A stretch of DNA of 64,000 nt, taken from contig OY759222.1 of NCBI GenBank assembly GCA_963662175.1, positions 19,974,222 to 20,038,221 of the forward strand, given 5' to 3'. Below, one piece after another: positions 33,225 through 44,662 of this stretch. The position numbers and the translations under genes were made by a program. Below the pieces are notes generated by a model that was not told where the DNA came from, ran no database searches, and saw only the letters and a program-made list of their open reading frames with translations. Position 1 is the first letter of the stretch, and each line of letters begins with the position of its first letter. Origin of the DNA: Aradus depressus (Eukaryota > Arthropoda > Insecta > Hemiptera > Aradidae).

Positions 33225-33490
33225 TATTCTTCGCCATGGCGCCAAAATTATAAGATTCGTGCTTACATCTAAGTCGTCAATTGAGAAAATCAAGGAAAAC
33301 CATATATGGTTATCGGACGCAATTTTTCCAAGATGGCGCCCGATGTTCATGTCTCATGGATGGAGTGAATGAATTTGCTAGCATTCATGCCAAAAACGGA
33401 AGATTTAGTGCAGGGAGAGAACCTAAAATGACGGGAGAATTCGCTGGGCGCGCCTATCAAAAGGTTTCCGCGCTCGTGGACCATTAACAA
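33225..33490 (+). other. GC-rich block with a 68-codon ATG frame
   Basis: An ATG frame at 33281-33487 reads MRKSRKTIYGYRTQFFQDGA, RCSCLMDGVNEFASIHAKNG and RFSAGREPKMTGEFAGRAYQ. Composition differs from the flanks. No family recognised; no splice sites or promoter identified. Confidence 0.25.
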
Positions 33491-33799
33491 CGTTGCATTT
33501 ATTTTTCGTCAATTTTATTTTTAATTTCGAGTGGGTGGATCATTTTTTTTTAGTCTCTATCTTCTGATGATACTAAACTCTTCCAACACTCTTCCTGGTA
33601 AATTTAACATTTCAAGTTGCCATGTTGTAGTATGGTTAATTATAGTTATTTCTGTTAAATCATTATAATAGGACATATAAACAGTTACTAACCCGGACAC
33701 CCTTGTGATTAGTAATAGCAATACTAGTAAAAAATAAAGTATAAATAAATAAATAGAGTAGATACAGCTTTTATGTACATTTAAATTATGATAAATATT

Positions 33800-33880
33800 T
33801 TTTATAATTCTTTCAGAAGTGTCTTTTTCGGGACGTTCTTACGTCCCTTTCTCAGGTCCACAATCTGCTAAACATAAAAA
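33800..33880 (-). repeat. H1-type hammerhead-like end, family C
   Basis: The minus strand has CCTGAGAAAGGGACGTAAGA then ACGTCCCGAAAAAG, a perfect 7-bp stem (GGGACGT/ACGTCCC) between the two blocks. A diverged copy lies at 53455-53500. Confidence 0.55.
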
Positions 33881-34096
33881 ATATAAAAAAATAATAAAAT
33901 AGAAATACATAAATACATATAAATAGTAATAAAATAATTTAGTTAATAATTAATAAAAAATTATATTAATAAAGCATTTAAACTGTCCTATATCATTACT
34001 TCCTTATTTTACTAAATTTTTTTGTTGTATTTCTTAAATTTTTTTCAGGTTCTTTAAAAAAATGATGAGTGCGTGGTGCTTTTGTAGAAAAAAGGT

Positions 34097-34265
34097 CGTC
34101 GGTTAATCACCGGACGTTTTCGTTCTCTTGACAAAACCAATCGACAGTTTGGGCTAAAAAATCATTAATTGACTTACGTAGAGGCTTCGGAATACCTACT
34201 AAATGACTACTAAATTTTGCGTCAATACATTGATTACATCGGCAGTTATTGAGGTTTTTGAATTG
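34097..34265 (+). repeat. D1 fragment
   Basis: GGTCGTCGGTTAATCACCGG, GACTTACGTAGAGGCTTCGG and CATCGGCAGTTATTGAGG. Confidence 0.7.
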
Positions 34266-34679
34266 TATATACTTCTGTTATATCTTCTTTTGATCAACAT
34301 ATTCGACATGTTATCAAAGGTGATAAGTAAAAAAAAAAAGATAATATAATTATCTTTATTTATTTTTGTTGTAATTTTGCAGTTATTCATTCAAAATTAC
34401 TTGAAAAATATTCAAAACTGTATTTAGTCGTAATTTAAATTTCACCCAAGGTGAAACCAGAATTTTGTCTTCTTGAAGAATTTTTTTATTTAAAAATTTA
34501 ACCGGGCTTTTATTTTTTTTGAACAGAGCCAAAATTAAGTACATAGTTGAAAGTTGATATGATATGATTTTATTTTTAAGGGCAAAAAACTGCAGGGTTA
34601 TCATCGCCCTTCAAATGTAGCTATAAAATATAACAGACATATATATAGCTATATATAACAAATAGATAAATAAACAATA

Positions 34680-35130
34680 CTATATGTTATGGTACAGTCC
34701 GGATTCTTTCAGAAAGAGAATTAATTGATCTATAACAGACTTGTCGTCCCCGAGAGCCTCCGACAGATTGCGTGGGATATTGTACTTGACCATGAGATGC
34801 TCATAGGCACGGCACTCCTCTATTATATGTCTGACAGTGAGGGTGTAGCCGCAGGCGGCACACTGCGGGGGCTCCTCTCTAGACATGATGTAGCCATGGG
34901 TAAGTCTGGTGTGGCCCATCCGGAGCCTTCCCAACACCACCTCCTCTCTTCTGATGTCCCTCGATGAACTCTTCCAGGGTTGTACACTCCGCTTCAACAT
35001 TCTTAACTTGTTCATATCCACTTCGTCCCACATGCTTTGCCATTCCCAGTGAATGTTGGCTGCTATCGGTCGAAGTAACTCATTGGGAGTCAGGGGGACA
35101 GGACAGACTTCAGGAAGTTGAGGTAAGATT
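34680..35130 (-). pseudogene. non-LTR element, C-terminal RNase H/zinc-knuckle tail
   Basis: The minus frame runs from about 35130 to the stop near 34680 without a break. It begins LPQLPEVCPVPLTPNELLRP, continues WDEVDMNKLRMLKRSV and EVVLGRLRMGHTRLTHGYIM, then CAACGYTLTVRHIIEECRAY, and ends ILFLKESGLYHNI. The block LxRLRxGHTRLTHxxLM, PxCxxCGxxLTVxHIxxEC is diagnostic for the end of I/jockey-group LINE ORF2 after RNase H. The ATG at 35033 is internal. Catalytic domains are absent, so this is a 5'-truncated copy, although its frame is still open. Confidence 0.8.
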
Positions 35131-35249
35131 CTTGTTCAATGAAAATGTTATGTTTATTGGTTCAGCTGTTGAAGAGGTATCGGGTGACATTTGTTTACTT
35201 GGTACACAGAGTTATCAACCAAAAAATGTTTTATTCGAACTCGGGGTTG

Positions 35250-35760
35250 ATGGGCTTTTTTTTTTTACTTATACTATGGATATAAGAAAGTATTGTAATC
35301 GTGCGAAAAATTGAGATCGTGGTTTCAAGGTCCCCTGAATGCTTTTTGTCAGCGCTCTACCGCAAAAACGAGCTTGAAATTTGGAATGAAGGGAGTCAAT
35401 TGTGCTAACTTCGATTTTGGCCGAAATCAGACGAAAGTTGAGACCACTTAACTCCGGGGCCTAAGTATATTTAACAAGATACCGCTTACTTTTATGACCT
35501 AATCAAAAATCGTTTCAAGTAATAGTTGTCGAGAAAACTGAAATGTATAGGTTTTCAAGATACATGCCGAAAATGTAGTTTTGAACACATATTTTTAGAC
35601 GTTTACTTGATTTCTCCGAAAATGGTTATTCCTATCGAAAAATTGAATCTTACCAAAAATGTTCCTTATAAAATTTCCAATTGCTAATAAGTCCTCAAAT
35701 TTGAGATAGGATCGATAAGTCATCCTTAAGCGTGATTGGTATAAAAAAGTTCTGTAATCG
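35250..35760 (+). repeat. diverged copy of the 51.2-kb repeat family
   Basis: GGTTTCAAGGTCCCCTGAAT, TTATGACCTAATCAAAAATC, AAGATACATGCCGAAAATG and CCTATCGAAAAATTGAATC align in order with 51130-51560. The LTR element at 35814 is inserted just beyond it. Confidence 0.7.
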
Positions 35761-35813
35761 GCATCATATATTTATACATATTTTTTTTACAATTTGATTA
35801 CTTTGCCATGTAT

Positions 35814-36626
35814 TGTGATAAAAAACTTGTTTGCTACCACATTTCCTGTAGAAATTTGATCTCTTTTGTTTATTTAAATTTTGATTTCTACAGTAGTTTG
35901 CCGAAAATTGCCCTAAAAAAATATTATCAATAATTTAAGACGTGCAATTTTTAAGAAAGTACACGTATACAACGAAAAAAAAATTCAATTAAACAAACTT
36001 TACACTTGGATTCACAAAGAGATACCAATTTTTAATAATTTTAAATAATATTAATTTCTAATCCAAAGGTTTTTCAAATGATACTACTACTGGGCCAACA
36101 GGGAAGATGAATAGAATAGAATTTGAAGAGGACAAATAATTGGGTTATTATCTATATTTACATATTTAAATTTAAAAAAAACTTAACATTTGAACAAACA
36201 AAACAAAAATTTACAATGGCACAAAAACATTAAATTAATACTTAAAAAAACTATTTCTTTTTTTTTTTAATTGGGCATTTTGAAAAATATATATTATTAA
36301 TTGTACCTTCTCGACGCCTCTACCACAAAAACCAGACCCCGTCAACTCTTCACACTTTAATTCCACCCCAGTCAACTTTCATCTAATTGTTCAACTTCAT
36401 TTTTATTTAAAACATATCAAACCACATTGCACCGTTTAAGAGCTAGCTCACGACTCCATTACATTTAACACTATTTCACAGCTGTTTTTTTATATGTTTT
36501 CTTGTTTTGTTTCTCAAACACCTTGATATATATCTAATATATATATGATATTAGATTATAATAAAAAAAATTACCTCTTTTCATTAAAAATATTCATTAA
36601 AAAAATGTTCCGTAGTGTACATCACA
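35814..36626 (-). repeat. 3' LTR of the element
   Basis: In element orientation this is the downstream LTR. A polypurine tract lies immediately upstream on the minus strand (36627-36660). TGTGAT...ATCACA termini. Confidence 0.93.
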
Positions 36627-38713
36627 TTTGCCTTTTCCTTCTTTTTAAAAAAAAATGTTTGTTCACAAAATTTTTTTTTTTTTATAAGTTCTTTCAGATT
36701 TAATTTCTTCCAATACACAGGTTGATTAGCTTCTTCCTCGAATCCACATAGGCTTCCTCCTTCAATACACAGATGGATTAACGTCTTCCTCCAATACACA
36801 GGTAGATTAGCTTCCTCCTCAAACGCACATGTTGGCTGGCTCCTTGATGTCTTCAACTCATTGCTCAACGATGTATCGAAGTCTCTCTCTCACTTACACT
36901 CACTGATTTATTTTTATTTTTTATATGCCCAATTCGACGCTCTTTTTATACATATATGCCCATTTTTATTTTTTTTATAACTATTTACAATTATTAAACT
37001 TATATATATACGTACCTAATTTCTAATAAACAAAAACAAATATTAATCTAAAAATTTACAATTAATCCTTAACCTAAAGAAAATGTTAACTTAAATTTAT
37101 AAAAATTTGAACTAATTGAACATAAAAAAATATAATACTAAATGTTTACATATTTACAGGATCAGTCATAGTCATGAAATCAAGTTTGGAAATAATCAAG
37201 TTGCATATAGATTTAAGAAATTGCCAATTAATTTTACTTTCCGCCTTTACCATCAATTTAACATTTGTATGTATTCAAAATAATTATATAAAAAGATTTT
37301 ATATAAAAAAAAATTTACTTGAAATAAAAATTAAATAAATCCTTCGGTTTTACTTCATCACACTTCCAAAATATTACTTAACAATCAAAATTAGGCCTCA
37401 CGCCGGGTAATAAGGAATACAAATTTAATTTATTTAATATATATAATACTTGTCTTTTGAGGTATTAAATTCTTTGAGACGTCCTTCATACTTCCTAACT
37501 AAAAAAAAAATGTATCTCACATATATTTTTACTTCAACTTCCTTCTCTACTAATAACTCCCTAATAATAATAACTTCATCGTTGACGTAGCAAAAATACG
37601 GTTCCTCCTATCTCAGGTAGGCAACCAACACTACATCATAAATCTCCTATATATATATCGCTAGTTCTTTCTAGTCGACACAAAAAAATCATCTCTCGCA
37701 GATCAAAAAAAAATATAAATCTCCAATTAATCACTAGCTCTTACTAGGATTAAAAAAATAATTTCTCCCAAAACAAATCTATATAATCCCGACGTCTAAA
37801 AGAATGTCATCAGCAATTTAATTTCAAACTTCTCTAATTAATATTACCCTTCGTTTGTTCCTATTCCTAAAGTTATATAATGTGCTCCTACAACTCTTCC
37901 CATTCTCATCTACTCTCTCTATTAAACAAATTTACGTAGAAAAAACATGTTACTCAAATAATAAATGAAATTGTCTAAATAATAGAATTTATAATAACAA
38001 AAACTTAATAACCTATGCATACATACAATTTATATAATATATTATCCTTCCAAGGCTTCTATACAGTTTCGTTCGTCTTTCTTATTTATAATATTATTAT
38101 GATTTAGTCACGTCCGGTATCCTAGCTGAACAGTTCCGAAACAGAAAATCTGTCCCCTTGACTCGGCCTCAGGAAGTTCGTCATGTCTCCAAAGAGATCT
38201 AGGCATCTCTCAGCCTGCTGATTTTCTTTCTAACATTTTGTAATAAAAAATATAGTAAAAAAAATCTATCTTCTTCCATATTATGTTCGTTAAAAAAAAT
38301 CAGTTGTATGTATATGTTTTAATTTTCAATAATATCATTATTAACATGTAAGCCTCAAATAAATAATTTGTATATGTTAAATTTGGATGACTAATCCCTA
38401 AATATAATCTTAGATTAATTTTTATACTGATCCTAATATCTAATCTAATCCTAAAAAAATGTAAATCCTAATTAATTTAAATCCTAATTAATTTAAACGC
38501 AGAACTATACCAAAATTCATCCATACTCTTCATATACCAAAATTCTCTCATCCAAAAAATAAATTTATCATCCATACTATTATATTAGTCCATGGTCACT
38601 TCATCATATTTTAAATTAATCCTAATTCTGTCATGTTAGTCTGTCAGTCATTTCCTCAAACTCATCCGAGTTGCAAAAAAAAATAGGTTCACTATAAAAA
38701 GTGGCTAATGCAA
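36627..38713 (-). other. non-coding interior of the LTR element
   Basis: About 2.1 kb with very high AT and no long frame. Near the 3' LTR a 94-codon minus frame (36584-36868) contains an imperfect internal repeat, FEEEANLPVYWRK then FEEEANQPVYWKK, and crosses into the LTR; I doubt that it is a gene. No RT motif is visible in any frame. Confidence 0.7.
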
Positions 38714-39853
38714 TTATATTGCAAAGCCCAAATTTAATTTTATCTTTTTCCGGATGCCCCGGCGAATTATGTCTTTAAAAATCCCCTCCCCCTTCTCTAA
38801 ATATTTGTTCAGTGTTAATTTTGTCCTTAATACCTGTTTGAATGCTTTTACTCCTTTTTTAAAATTGTTCTTATGTATTTTATTAACCTCCTTTCTATTT
38901 CCAGTTTGTCTGTAAGTTTTAACTATATTTTCTTTAAAATTAAAATTTGTCTTTTGTTTGTTGTCCTCAGTCTGTTCGTTTGTTTTGTCTAATAACATCC
39001 AAATGTTCCTTTCACTCTGTCCATCCACATCAACATTCATCCTATTTTCTTGAATTTCACTTAATACTAATTTTTCTACATTTTGACTCTCTTCCTCCAC
39101 CTCTTTCTCTAAAATTTGGGTCTGTTCCTCCCCACTGTTATTCTCTGTTCCTTCTACCTCATCAACTTGTGACTGACTGTCAATAATAAGAACCTCTTTT
39201 TCTACTTCAGAATTCCCTTCATCCAACTTGTTAATTTTTTGAATAAAGTGCTTTTCTAAGTTTTCTCCTGCTTTATTTATCCTACTTTCAACTCTTTCAT
39301 TTTCTATTTGAATTTTCTCTAATTGGTTCATCAAATTGTCCACCTTTTTATTTAATTTAACTTCTAAATTTTTAATGTTACCTCTTAAATTTCCCATCTC
39401 TCCCTTTAATTCTTTTCCCTGTTCTTCTATTCTCTGATTTATATTTTCCAAATCCCCCCTTAATTCTATTCCTTGCTCTTTCATATTCCTCCTTAAATCT
39501 CTACCCTGTTCTTCTATTTTTTGATTGATATTTCCAATATCCCCCCTTAAATTTCCCATATCCCCCCTTAAATTTCCCATATCCCCCCTTAAATTTCCCA
39601 TATCCCCAGTTAACTTTGTCAACACAACACGGAGCCATTCCATATCAGGAGCAGCAATGCCCTCTTTTTCTTTATCTTTATTTACCCCCTCCCCTTGCGA
39701 CTCCTCACCTGTACCCTGCATGGACTCCATTGCGGCTGGAGTCTCCCTTTCTCTATCTTCCGATAACTCCATATCGGATCTTTCCTCCGAACTTGACCCT
39801 TCCTCTCTACTTTCCTCCTCTAATCTTCTCGCTTGTCCTCTGGTAATTGGCAT
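38714..39853 (-). CDS. Gag-like coiled-coil protein of the LTR element, 379 aa
   Basis: Begins MPITRGQARRLEEE about 260 bases inside the 5' LTR, the expected place for gag. Residues 1-70 are acidic and Ser/Glu-rich. Residues 84-110 hold tandem heptads (GDMGNLR three times, then GDIGNIN), followed by INQKIEEQGRDLR and INQRIEEQGKELK repeats. Residues 84-210 look like one long coiled coil. The tail from about 300 turns strongly basic (KEVNKIHKNNFKKG, DIIRRGIRKKIKLNLGFAI) and could bind nucleic acid. There is no CCHC knuckle, no D(T/S)G protease and no polymerase motif. A structural, particle-forming role is inferred from position only. The frame is intact over 1.14 kb in AT-rich DNA, which argues that it is expressed or very recent. 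The heptad DNA repeats (about 21 bp) near 39540-39605 could expand or contract. Confidence 0.85.
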   Translation of the reverse strand: MPITRGQARRLEEESREEGSSSEERSDMELSEDRERETPAAMESMQGTGEESQGEGVNKDKEKEGIAAPDMEWLRVVLTKLTGDMGNLRGDMGNLRGDMGNLRGDIGNINQKIEEQGRDLRRNMKEQGIELRGDLENINQRIEEQGKELKGEMGNLRGNIKNLEVKLNKKVDNLMNQLEKIQIENERVESRINKAGENLEKHFIQKINKLDEGNSEVEKEVLIIDSQSQVDEVEGTENNSGEEQTQILEKEVEEESQNVEKLVLSEIQENRMNVDVDGQSERNIWMLLDKTNEQTEDNKQKTNFNFKENIVKTYRQTGNRKEVNKIHKNNFKKGVKAFKQVLRTKLTLNKYLEKGEGIFKDIIRRGIRKKIKLNLGFAI

Positions 39854-40113
39854 TTTCTTACTTTACTAAATATATAATTACTAAACAAAAACAATGTTAT
39901 ATAAAATAGTAACCTTCTTTTGAAGTTGGCAAAAAAAAAATATTATTTCTCAAAATTAAATGTAACCCTTATTTGTCTCTATTCTATCCTTTTCATCTTT
40001 TTCAACCTGTTTCCCTACTTTAATTAATATAAAAAAATTCTCCCATCAAGGTTTTGCCAAAATATGATGGGGCTTTGTGGCGAAAATCGTCCACACAAGG
40101 GATATGCCAAAAA
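39854..40113 (-). promoter_or_regulatory. leader and primer-binding zone of the LTR element
   Basis: Lies between the 5' LTR and the ATG on the minus strand. The sequence after the LTR reads TTTTTGGCATATCCCTTGTG; a TGG three to four bases in would suit a tRNA primer, but I could not match it to a particular tRNA. Confidence 0.4.
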
Positions 40114-40926
40114 TGTGATAAAAAACTTGTTTGCTACCACATTTCCTGTAGAAATTTGATCTCTTTTGTTTATTTAAATTTTGATTTCTACAGTAGTTTG
40201 CCGAAAATTGCCCTAAAAAAATATTATCAATAATTTAAGACGTGCAATTTTTAAGAAAGTACACGTATACAACGAAAAAAAAATTCAATTAAACAAACTT
40301 TACACTTGGATTCACAAAGAGATACCAATTTTTAATAATTTTAAATAATATTAATTTCTAATCCAAAGGTTTTTCAAATGATACTACTACTGGGCCAACA
40401 GGGAAGATGAATAGAATAGAATTTGAAGAGGACAAATAATTGGGTTATTATCTATATTTACATATTTAAATTTAAAAAAAACTTAACATTTGAACAAACA
40501 AAACAAAAATTTACAATGGCACAAAAACATTAAATTAATACTTAAAAAAACTATTTCTTTTTTTTTTTAATTGGGCATTTTGAAAAATATATATTATTAA
40601 TTGTACCTTCTCGACGCCTCTACCACAAAAACCAGACCCCGTCAACTCTTCACACTTTAATTCCACCCCAGTCAACTTTCATCTAATTATTCAACTTCAT
40701 TTTTATTTAAAACATATCAAACCACATTGCACCGTTTAAGAGCTAGCTCACGACTCCATTACATTTAACACTATTTCACAGCTGTTTTTTTATATGTTTT
40801 CTTGTTTTGTTTCTCAAACACCTTGATATATATCTAATATATATATGATATTAGATTATAATAAAAAAAATTACCTCTTTTCATTAAAAATATTCATTAA
40901 AAAAATGTTCCGTAGTGTACATCACA
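40114..40926 (-). repeat. 5' LTR of the element
   Basis: Upstream LTR in element orientation; it should carry the promoter. One base different from its partner. Confidence 0.93.
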
Positions 40927-40930
40927 GTAT

Positions 40931-41075
40931 ACTTATTTACTTGTATTATGGAATTAAAAATGCCCACAATGCGAGTTAATACATGATTTTTTGTATCTTC
41001 ATTACTTTCTCCAGGCCCACTTATTTATGTGTATTATGGAATTAAAGATGACCACAGTGGGATAGTTTACATCTT
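40931..41075 (+). repeat. two-unit tandem repeat, about 88 bp
   Basis: ACTTATTTACTTGTATTATG and ACTTATTTATGTGTATTATG each lead into GAATTAAARATG and CCACARTG. It directly follows the LTR target site. Confidence 0.6.
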
Positions 41076-41094
41076 GAGCTTTCGAAATTTCTTG

Positions 41095-41535
41095 TTACTT
41101 CCACAGTTACACGAAGTATAGGGGAAATAATGTAATCGGTGTTTTCAACGGAATTTCATGTTTTCCTACAGATTTCAAATATGAAAAGTAAAAATTCTTT
41201 AAAAACACAATAACTCCCAATAGAATGAATGTGTCGACAAAGAATTTTATGTGTGTACACAAAACCCTGCAACAATGACATTTTCAGCCAAATCGACCAA
41301 ATGAGTGGGGGGGGGGGGGGGGGGGATCAGAGGGTGGCTCAATTCAAAAACCCTTATAACTTCTGATATAGTGAATTTATCGGCACAAAATATAGTATGA
41401 GAATTTAGGAGTCCCTATGTAAGTCAACTGTTGAATATTAGCGCAAAAGGACTGGTTTTTAAGGGGGAGTGTGTAGTTAATTGATTAATTCGTTCTGGGG
41501 AAGTACATTGCCGGTGATACACCGACGACTTCTTT
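41095..41535 (-). repeat. D1 dispersed repeat with (G)n expansion
   Basis: From CTTCCACAGTTACACGAAGT to GATACACCGACGACTTC. A G tract of about 20 at 41307-41325 occupies the position of the short G runs found in other D1 copies. Confidence 0.8.
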
Positions 41536-41821
41536 TCTTTTTGTAACTTTGTTTTTCCAATCATAGCAGTTTTTTCTTTAAATATATTGTTTTTGTTTCT
41601 ACTTCTAGTTACTGGGGATCACAAATTATACACTCGGTATCAACCTTTGGCACTGTTGCCGTTTAATGAATATTTTTAGACTTATGACATTTTACTTTAT
41701 AAAAACGTATTATCTAAAAGCCACTATTAAATTTATCTTTAATTCTTTTTTTTTTTTCTTAACATAGCAATTTAGCCTAAGAGATATGATGTTGTAATGG
41801 TCGTAATGCCTTTTAGACAGT

Positions 41822-41912
41822 CTACCAGATATATTGGAAGGGCTGGTGTGTACACCTAGGGATCTGAGCATCTAATGCTCTTATCCCTTCCCTATTAGAG
41901 TTTTACAACATT
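41822..41912 (-). repeat. 75-90 bp dispersed repeat, copy 2
   Basis: AGATATATTGGAAGGGCTGG, GGGATCTGAGCATCTAATGC and TCTTATCCCTTCCCTATTAG are the reverse complement of 2550-2625 with scattered changes. Confidence 0.6.
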
Positions 41913-42044
41913 ATGGCCATTTTTTTTCTTCAGAAATGTCACATTTGGGAGTTTTCAAAAAGGAGAACTATTTTAAGCTGCCTACTTAATTTTTAATTTT
42001 AAAAAAAGTATAAATTTCTTGTAAATTCCCAAAATTGGCCTTTG

Positions 42045-42290
42045 TAGGGGGGAAATTAATGTAATCGGTCAGAAATTCAATGTTCGATTTTCAACGAAGT
42101 TTCATATTTTTCGACCCCTTGATTTCAAAAATGTGAGACTGTCTGTGAATACGATAACCTCCGATGGAATGAATGGGACTTATGTTCAGCTTGATCGGTC
42201 GAAGGGAAAGTTATCAAGGCAAAATTGAGTATCATGATTCATAAGCCCCTGTGTAAGTTCACTATTGACTTTTAGTTAACATGTTGAGTT
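42045..42290 (-). repeat. D1 fragment
   Basis: ATTAATGTAATCGGTCAGAA, CGATAACCTCCGATGGAATG and TTGAGTATCATGATTC. Confidence 0.65.
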
Positions 42291-42414
42291 TTTTAAGGAA
42301 TATAACATACATACGAAATTATTAAAAATAATACCCTCCTGCGAGAGAGATTCACAATGGTCCAGTCAACAATTGAGAACAACAATCTCTAATGTTGTTG
42401 CTTGTTTATATTTG

Positions 42415-42510
42415 TGACTGATGCCCGGGCTTCAGCTATGAGATCGCCTACTACCAGAGGGCTTTTCGCTACTCTAATTGGGAATGAGGCCGACTCTTTA
42501 ATGAGCATCG
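42415..42510 (-). repeat. S1 SINE, 3' fragment
   Basis: GACTGATGCCCGGGCTTCAG, CGCCTACTACCAGAGGGCTT. Confidence 0.7.
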
Positions 42511-42859
42511 AACAGCTAAAGGATAGAGGGGGTCACAACACGTTACCCCTGTGCTGCAGGCTGTTGATACGCTCAAAATTCTCTCTAAGACGTTCTATTC
42601 TGGGTGGGAGCAAGCGAGTAGCGACTGAAAATATGTTGCCCCCTTATAAATAGATACAGTGTAAACTTTCGATGGGTCCGCAGTAGATATAGCCACAATG
42701 TTCTGACTGGCAGGGCGACAACCATCTAAATATAGGGGAAACAGTTCATCATTTGTCCCCGTTTCTATCGGACCCTGGAATTAACCAGCTAGATTCCATA
42801 CTTCATATATTTCTGCCTAAGGCTCTTTATAAAAAAGTGGCAACTTATAAAATTACCCG

Positions 42860-43150
42860 TCGCTATTGACGACAAAGTTGAAGCAATGTACAACGAAAAA
42901 CAAGAGTACCTATGAATCAAAGTAGTACGAAAAAATATTGCAATCGTTCCAAAAGTCATTTTAGATAGTTCTTACTCCGTTGGGAAGCTTATTTCTTTCC
43001 GGTGTTCAAAGGCTGTACATCTTCACGTTTTATCAAAAGGGAGCTAAGTACTGATGGAAAAAGTGAAGCAAGTCGGAGGAGAAACGGCCATCCTGGCGAA
43101 ATTTATTGCCTACGCTGCCTGAACAGTTGAAGGTATATCAAAATTATGTA
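42860..43150 (+). repeat. dispersed repeat, partner of 52640-53370
   Basis: AAGTTGAAGCAATGTACAAC, TTGGGAAGCTTATTTCTTTC, GAGCTAAGTACTGATGG, GTCGGAGGAGAAACGG and TACGCTGCCTGAACAGTTGA match the reverse complement of 52640-53370 in order, without the SINE present there. Confidence 0.75.
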
Positions 43151-43194
43151 TGGAAAATATATAGAAAAAATGGAAAATATATAGAAAAACGTGT

Positions 43195-43385
43195 TATTAA
43201 AAAAAATATTGTCTATTTCATAGGATATATAAAACATATGGGAATATTTTCGGTATTGCTACCATCTTCAGCCACTGAGTATTTGTTAAGTCGTGGTAGC
43301 AATACCGAAAGTACTTCTATTTATTTTTCATATTTTCTGAAATAAACAATATTTTTAAAAAAACATACGTTTTTCTTTATATTTT
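43195..43385. repeat. H1-type foldback, family B
   Basis: TTTTCGGTATTGCTACCATC on the left and GTGGTAGCAATACCGAAAG on the right are inverted copies inside larger AT-rich arms. The minus-strand left arm carries CTGAAGATGGTAGCAATACC then GAAA, a hammerhead-like core with a 4-bp stem and GCAA loop. Confidence 0.65.
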
Positions 43386-43739
43386 TTATTAAATGTTTCA
43401 GAATATCTCTGCAAAAATGTTAAGTATCAAAATTATATATGTAGGAGTTGTTGGCTATAAAATGTTATATAAAAAATATCTCTATATTATTAGCGCAAAA
43501 ACTACTGAATCGATTTTGATGATATTTCATATACATCCTTATAAGCCCAATTGAATCATATAAGGCTGGGTAAGTACGTTGCTGGTGATTCACCGTCACC
43601 TTTTTGTATTAATGAGTAATCAATTTTTTTTTTCTGGTTTCAGGTAAATGGTCTTCTATTTATCTCTTATGGACGCGTGGTGAGCTGTTTTTTATACATT
43701 TATGTTATATGTGTTACATTAAACATAAAATTACTGCTT

Positions 43740-43960
43740 GAGGGCGCCGACAGTTCAGTGGTATGCGTGCTTGCTTACTGATTTCAAGATGGCGAGTTCG
43801 AAACCCGGCCGAGGTCCTTAGTTGATTTTATCTGGAAGGTAAAAAAAAAGTAAGCTCGCCATCCTTGTGATGGGATAGGGGCTCATGTCCACAAGAGTGA
43901 TCTGGTAATAGGCGATATGACCTCGCAATTAAAGCCTGGGCATGAGTCATGATTGCTAAT
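43740..43960 (+). repeat. S1 SINE, internally deleted
   Basis: AGGGCGCCGACAGTTCAGTG, GAGTTCGAAACCCGGCCGAG and CGATATGACCTCGCAATTAA. The part with GGTCCCGAGCCTG is deleted. Confidence 0.8.
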
Positions 43961-44061
43961 TAAAATTACTGCTAGTTTTTCAACGATTGTTAGTATTTTC
44001 AAGAAATTTTACATATATCCTTATCAACCCCATTCTAACACACATGCAAGATAAAAGCACT

Positions 44062-44290
44062 GAAAGTGAATCACCGGCAATGTACTTCCTCAGAACTAAT
44101 TTAATCAATTAATTTTTCGCTCACCCTTTAAAACCAGTCGACATTTTGCACTAATAATCAATAGTTTAGACTTACATAAGGGCTTCTGAATCCTCATGAT
44201 ACATTTTGTGTCGATAATAAATACATAAATTAATTACATCGGCGTTATTAGGGTTTTTGAGTTGACGCTCCCTTCTCTTCCTGTCAGCTG
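44062..44290 (+). repeat. D1 fragment
   Basis: GAAAGTGAATCACCGGCAAT, GACTTACATAAGGGCTTCTG and ATTACATCGGCGTTATTAGG. Confidence 0.7.
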
Positions 44291-44370
44291 ATTTCGATTT
44301 CTAACGCAACTCCATCTTCATCAGTGGCACATGTACGGGTAATCATTTATGAAACATTTTTATATAGTTA

Positions 44371-44662
44371 GTTATTGTGACTCATGACCAAGCTTTAACT
44401 ACGAGGTCATATCGCCTACTACCAGAGCGGCCTTTCGTCGCTCTGGTAGACATGAGCCCGATTCTTCTCTAGGAGTCTTAAATTTTGTCGACCCAGGTTT
44501 ATTCCCATAGGGTAGGGGTCTTTGACATGAAGCTGACATCGTACAAACCGAGTACCATCGCTTAACGTCACATCCGAACAACTCCGTTCTGTAGTGTTTT
44601 TTTTACCTCCCAGACAGAAAAAGCCCAGGATCATGAGCTAAGTAGACAAGCTCGGCGCCCTC
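44371..44662 (-). repeat. S1 SINE, diverged
   Basis: GTGACTCATGACCAAGCTTT through AGCTCGGCGCCCTC, with deletions in the head. Lies 200 bp from an S1 in the opposite orientation. Confidence 0.8.

Larger units (their letters stand above)
35814..40926 (-). mobile_element. complete young LTR retrotransposon, 5113 bp
   Basis: Two 813-bp LTRs (35814-36626 and 40114-40926) start TGTGAT and end ATCACA. They differ by a single base by direct comparison (G at 36389, A at 40689). A perfect 4-bp target duplication, GTAT, lies at 35810-35813 and 40927-40930. The minus orientation is shown by a purine tract next to the 3' LTR (minus strand AAAAAGAAGGAAAAGG before 36626) and by the main ORF lying next to the other LTR. 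The 3487-bp interior carries one long ORF (38714-39853) and no recognisable protease, RT, RNase H or integrase. It is probably a non-autonomous Gypsy-like element mobilised in trans; the superfamily is inferred from the 4-bp target only. Confidence 0.95.

Noticed and set aside
36584..36868. 94-codon minus frame at the 3' LTR border
   Set aside because: It crosses from the element interior through the polypurine tract into the LTR. The duplicated FEEEANxPVYW segment is a DNA repeat, and coding is not supported.
39525..39869. 114-codon plus-strand frame with ISPLKFP repeats
   Set aside because: Antisense shadow of the GDMGNLR heptad repeats in the Gag-like ORF.
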